From an uncultured Clostridia bacterium (GTDB lineage: Bacteria; Bacillota_A; Clostridia; Oscillospirales; Oscillospiraceae), in contig CAMZIX010000008.1 of NCBI GenBank assembly GCA_947307375.1, forward strand, positions 1 through 22,256: a stretch of 22,256 nucleotides of DNA, read 5' to 3'. The stretch's first letter is position 1; each line of letters begins with the position of its first letter. Shown here one piece after another: positions 21,893 through 22,256 of the stretch. A program made the translations under genes and the position numbers. The notes beneath the pieces were generated by a model. That model was not told the DNA's origin. It saw only the letters and a program-made list of their open reading frames with translations, and made no database searches.

Positions 21893-22256
21893 ATGTTTGA
21901 TTACGCAGCATTAGGCGATATAGAATTGCAGAAGAAGGCCAAGAATGGCGACAGCATGGCGGAGGAAGCGCTGGTCGAGCGGTATCTGCCTCTGGTCAAT
22001 GCCTGCGCCAGACCTCTTAAATTATTCGGCGGGGAAGGGAAAGACCTTTCCCAGGAAGGTGTTTTCGGCCTGATATCCGCAGTACGCAGCTTTGACCCGC
22101 AAAACGGCGCCGCATTTCGCACCTATGCCGAACACTGTATTCGCATGCGTCTTCTGTCTGCGATCAAATCCGCATCCCGTTTAAAGCATTTTCCGCTCAA
22201 TGACAGCATGTCCCTCGAGCAGCTCTCAGAAGAATCCGATCCCCGTTTATCGGCTG
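21893..22256 (+). CDS. SigH-like RNA polymerase sigma factor (partial)
   Basis: 121 codons are visible before the window ends. The sequence has sigma-70 region 2: ALVERYLPLVNACARPL, then DLSQEGVFGLISAVRSFDP (core-binding and start of -10 recognition), then FRTYAEHCIRMRLLSAIKSA, followed by SRLKHFPLNDSMSLEQ. The last block resembles the TRQKHIPLNSYVSLDK stretch of Spo0H/SigH, the early sporulation and stationary-phase sigma factor. A related minor sigma factor is possible because region 4 is outside the window. The ATG at 21893 has no good ribosome binding site; AGGA lies too far upstream. Translation may therefore be weak or regulated. Confidence 0.8.
   Translation, partial: MFDYAALGDIELQKKAKNGDSMAEEALVERYLPLVNACARPLKLFGGEGKDLSQEGVFGLISAVRSFDPQNGAAFRTYAEHCIRMRLLSAIKSASRLKHFPLNDSMSLEQLSEESDPRLSA

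Overview
The window looks like a chromosomal segment of a low-G+C-phylum but moderately GC-rich, spore-forming anaerobe of the Clostridia, most likely Oscillospiraceae-like. The clues are a SpoIID-type sporulation protein, a PdaB-like polysaccharide deacetylase, a SigH-like sigma factor, a Clostridia-type yajC/TIGR04086 pair, a methionine gamma-lyase and a large Fe-S oxidoreductase of a kind common in gut Clostridia. Strong Shine-Dalgarno sequences often serve TTG or GTG starts. The family assignment is inference; no rRNA, tRNA or CRISPR was seen.

Layout. 1-935 (-): N-terminal part of a ferredoxin-type oxidoreductase, running off the window. 1202-2395 (+): methionine gamma-lyase, convergent with a minus-strand operon (6012 to 2438) of a PlsC-like acyltransferase with a zinc ribbon, a YfcC-family transporter and a LysR regulator; one long hairpin separates the two. 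7904-6122 (-): pdaB-like gene and asd, with a terminator. 11745-8091 (-): rlmD (rumA), then an inserted stretch, then a GNAT acetyltransferase and a small kinase-like gene. 11858-12805 (+): small lipoprotein and a 4'-phosphopantetheinyl transferase. 13704-12817 (-): dapA. 13837-17486 (+): spoIID-like gene, queA, tgt. 17552-18390 (+): yajC and a TIGR04086 membrane protein. 18691-21802 (+): xerD, ruvC, ruvA, ruvB. 21893-end (+): SigH-like sigma factor, partial.

How the genes fit together. asd and dapA are the enzyme before, and the first committed enzyme of, the diaminopimelate/lysine branch, and pdaB and spoIID-like proteins act on peptidoglycan. queA and tgt make queuosine in tRNA. xerD and ruvCAB all act on Holliday junctions. 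Most of this is ordinary housekeeping.

The main find is at the 3' end of rlmD. A near-identical 14-bp sequence encoding His-Val-Glu-Thr-Val occurs inside rlmD (10409-10422) and again 1,287 bp downstream (9122-9135). The second copy is followed in frame by a natural RlmD ending (HVETVVLLAR, stop), and then after 13 bp by the next gene of what was probably the native rlmD-GNAT-kinase operon. The stretch between the copies is visibly AT-richer. It supplies a replacement 102-residue tail for RlmD, a truncated MGAW-type (DUF4259-like) gene and a second GNAT gene. I read it as the shrunken remnant of an integrative element that used the 3' end of rlmD as its attachment site and restored the reading frame with its own tail module. 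Other points worth checking are a probably leaderless rlmD transcript that shares its -35 element with a divergent gene, a terminator-like hairpin that covers the ribosome binding site of the TIGR04086 gene, an AT-rich xerD leader with Xer-half-site-like sequences, and a run of TTG starts.
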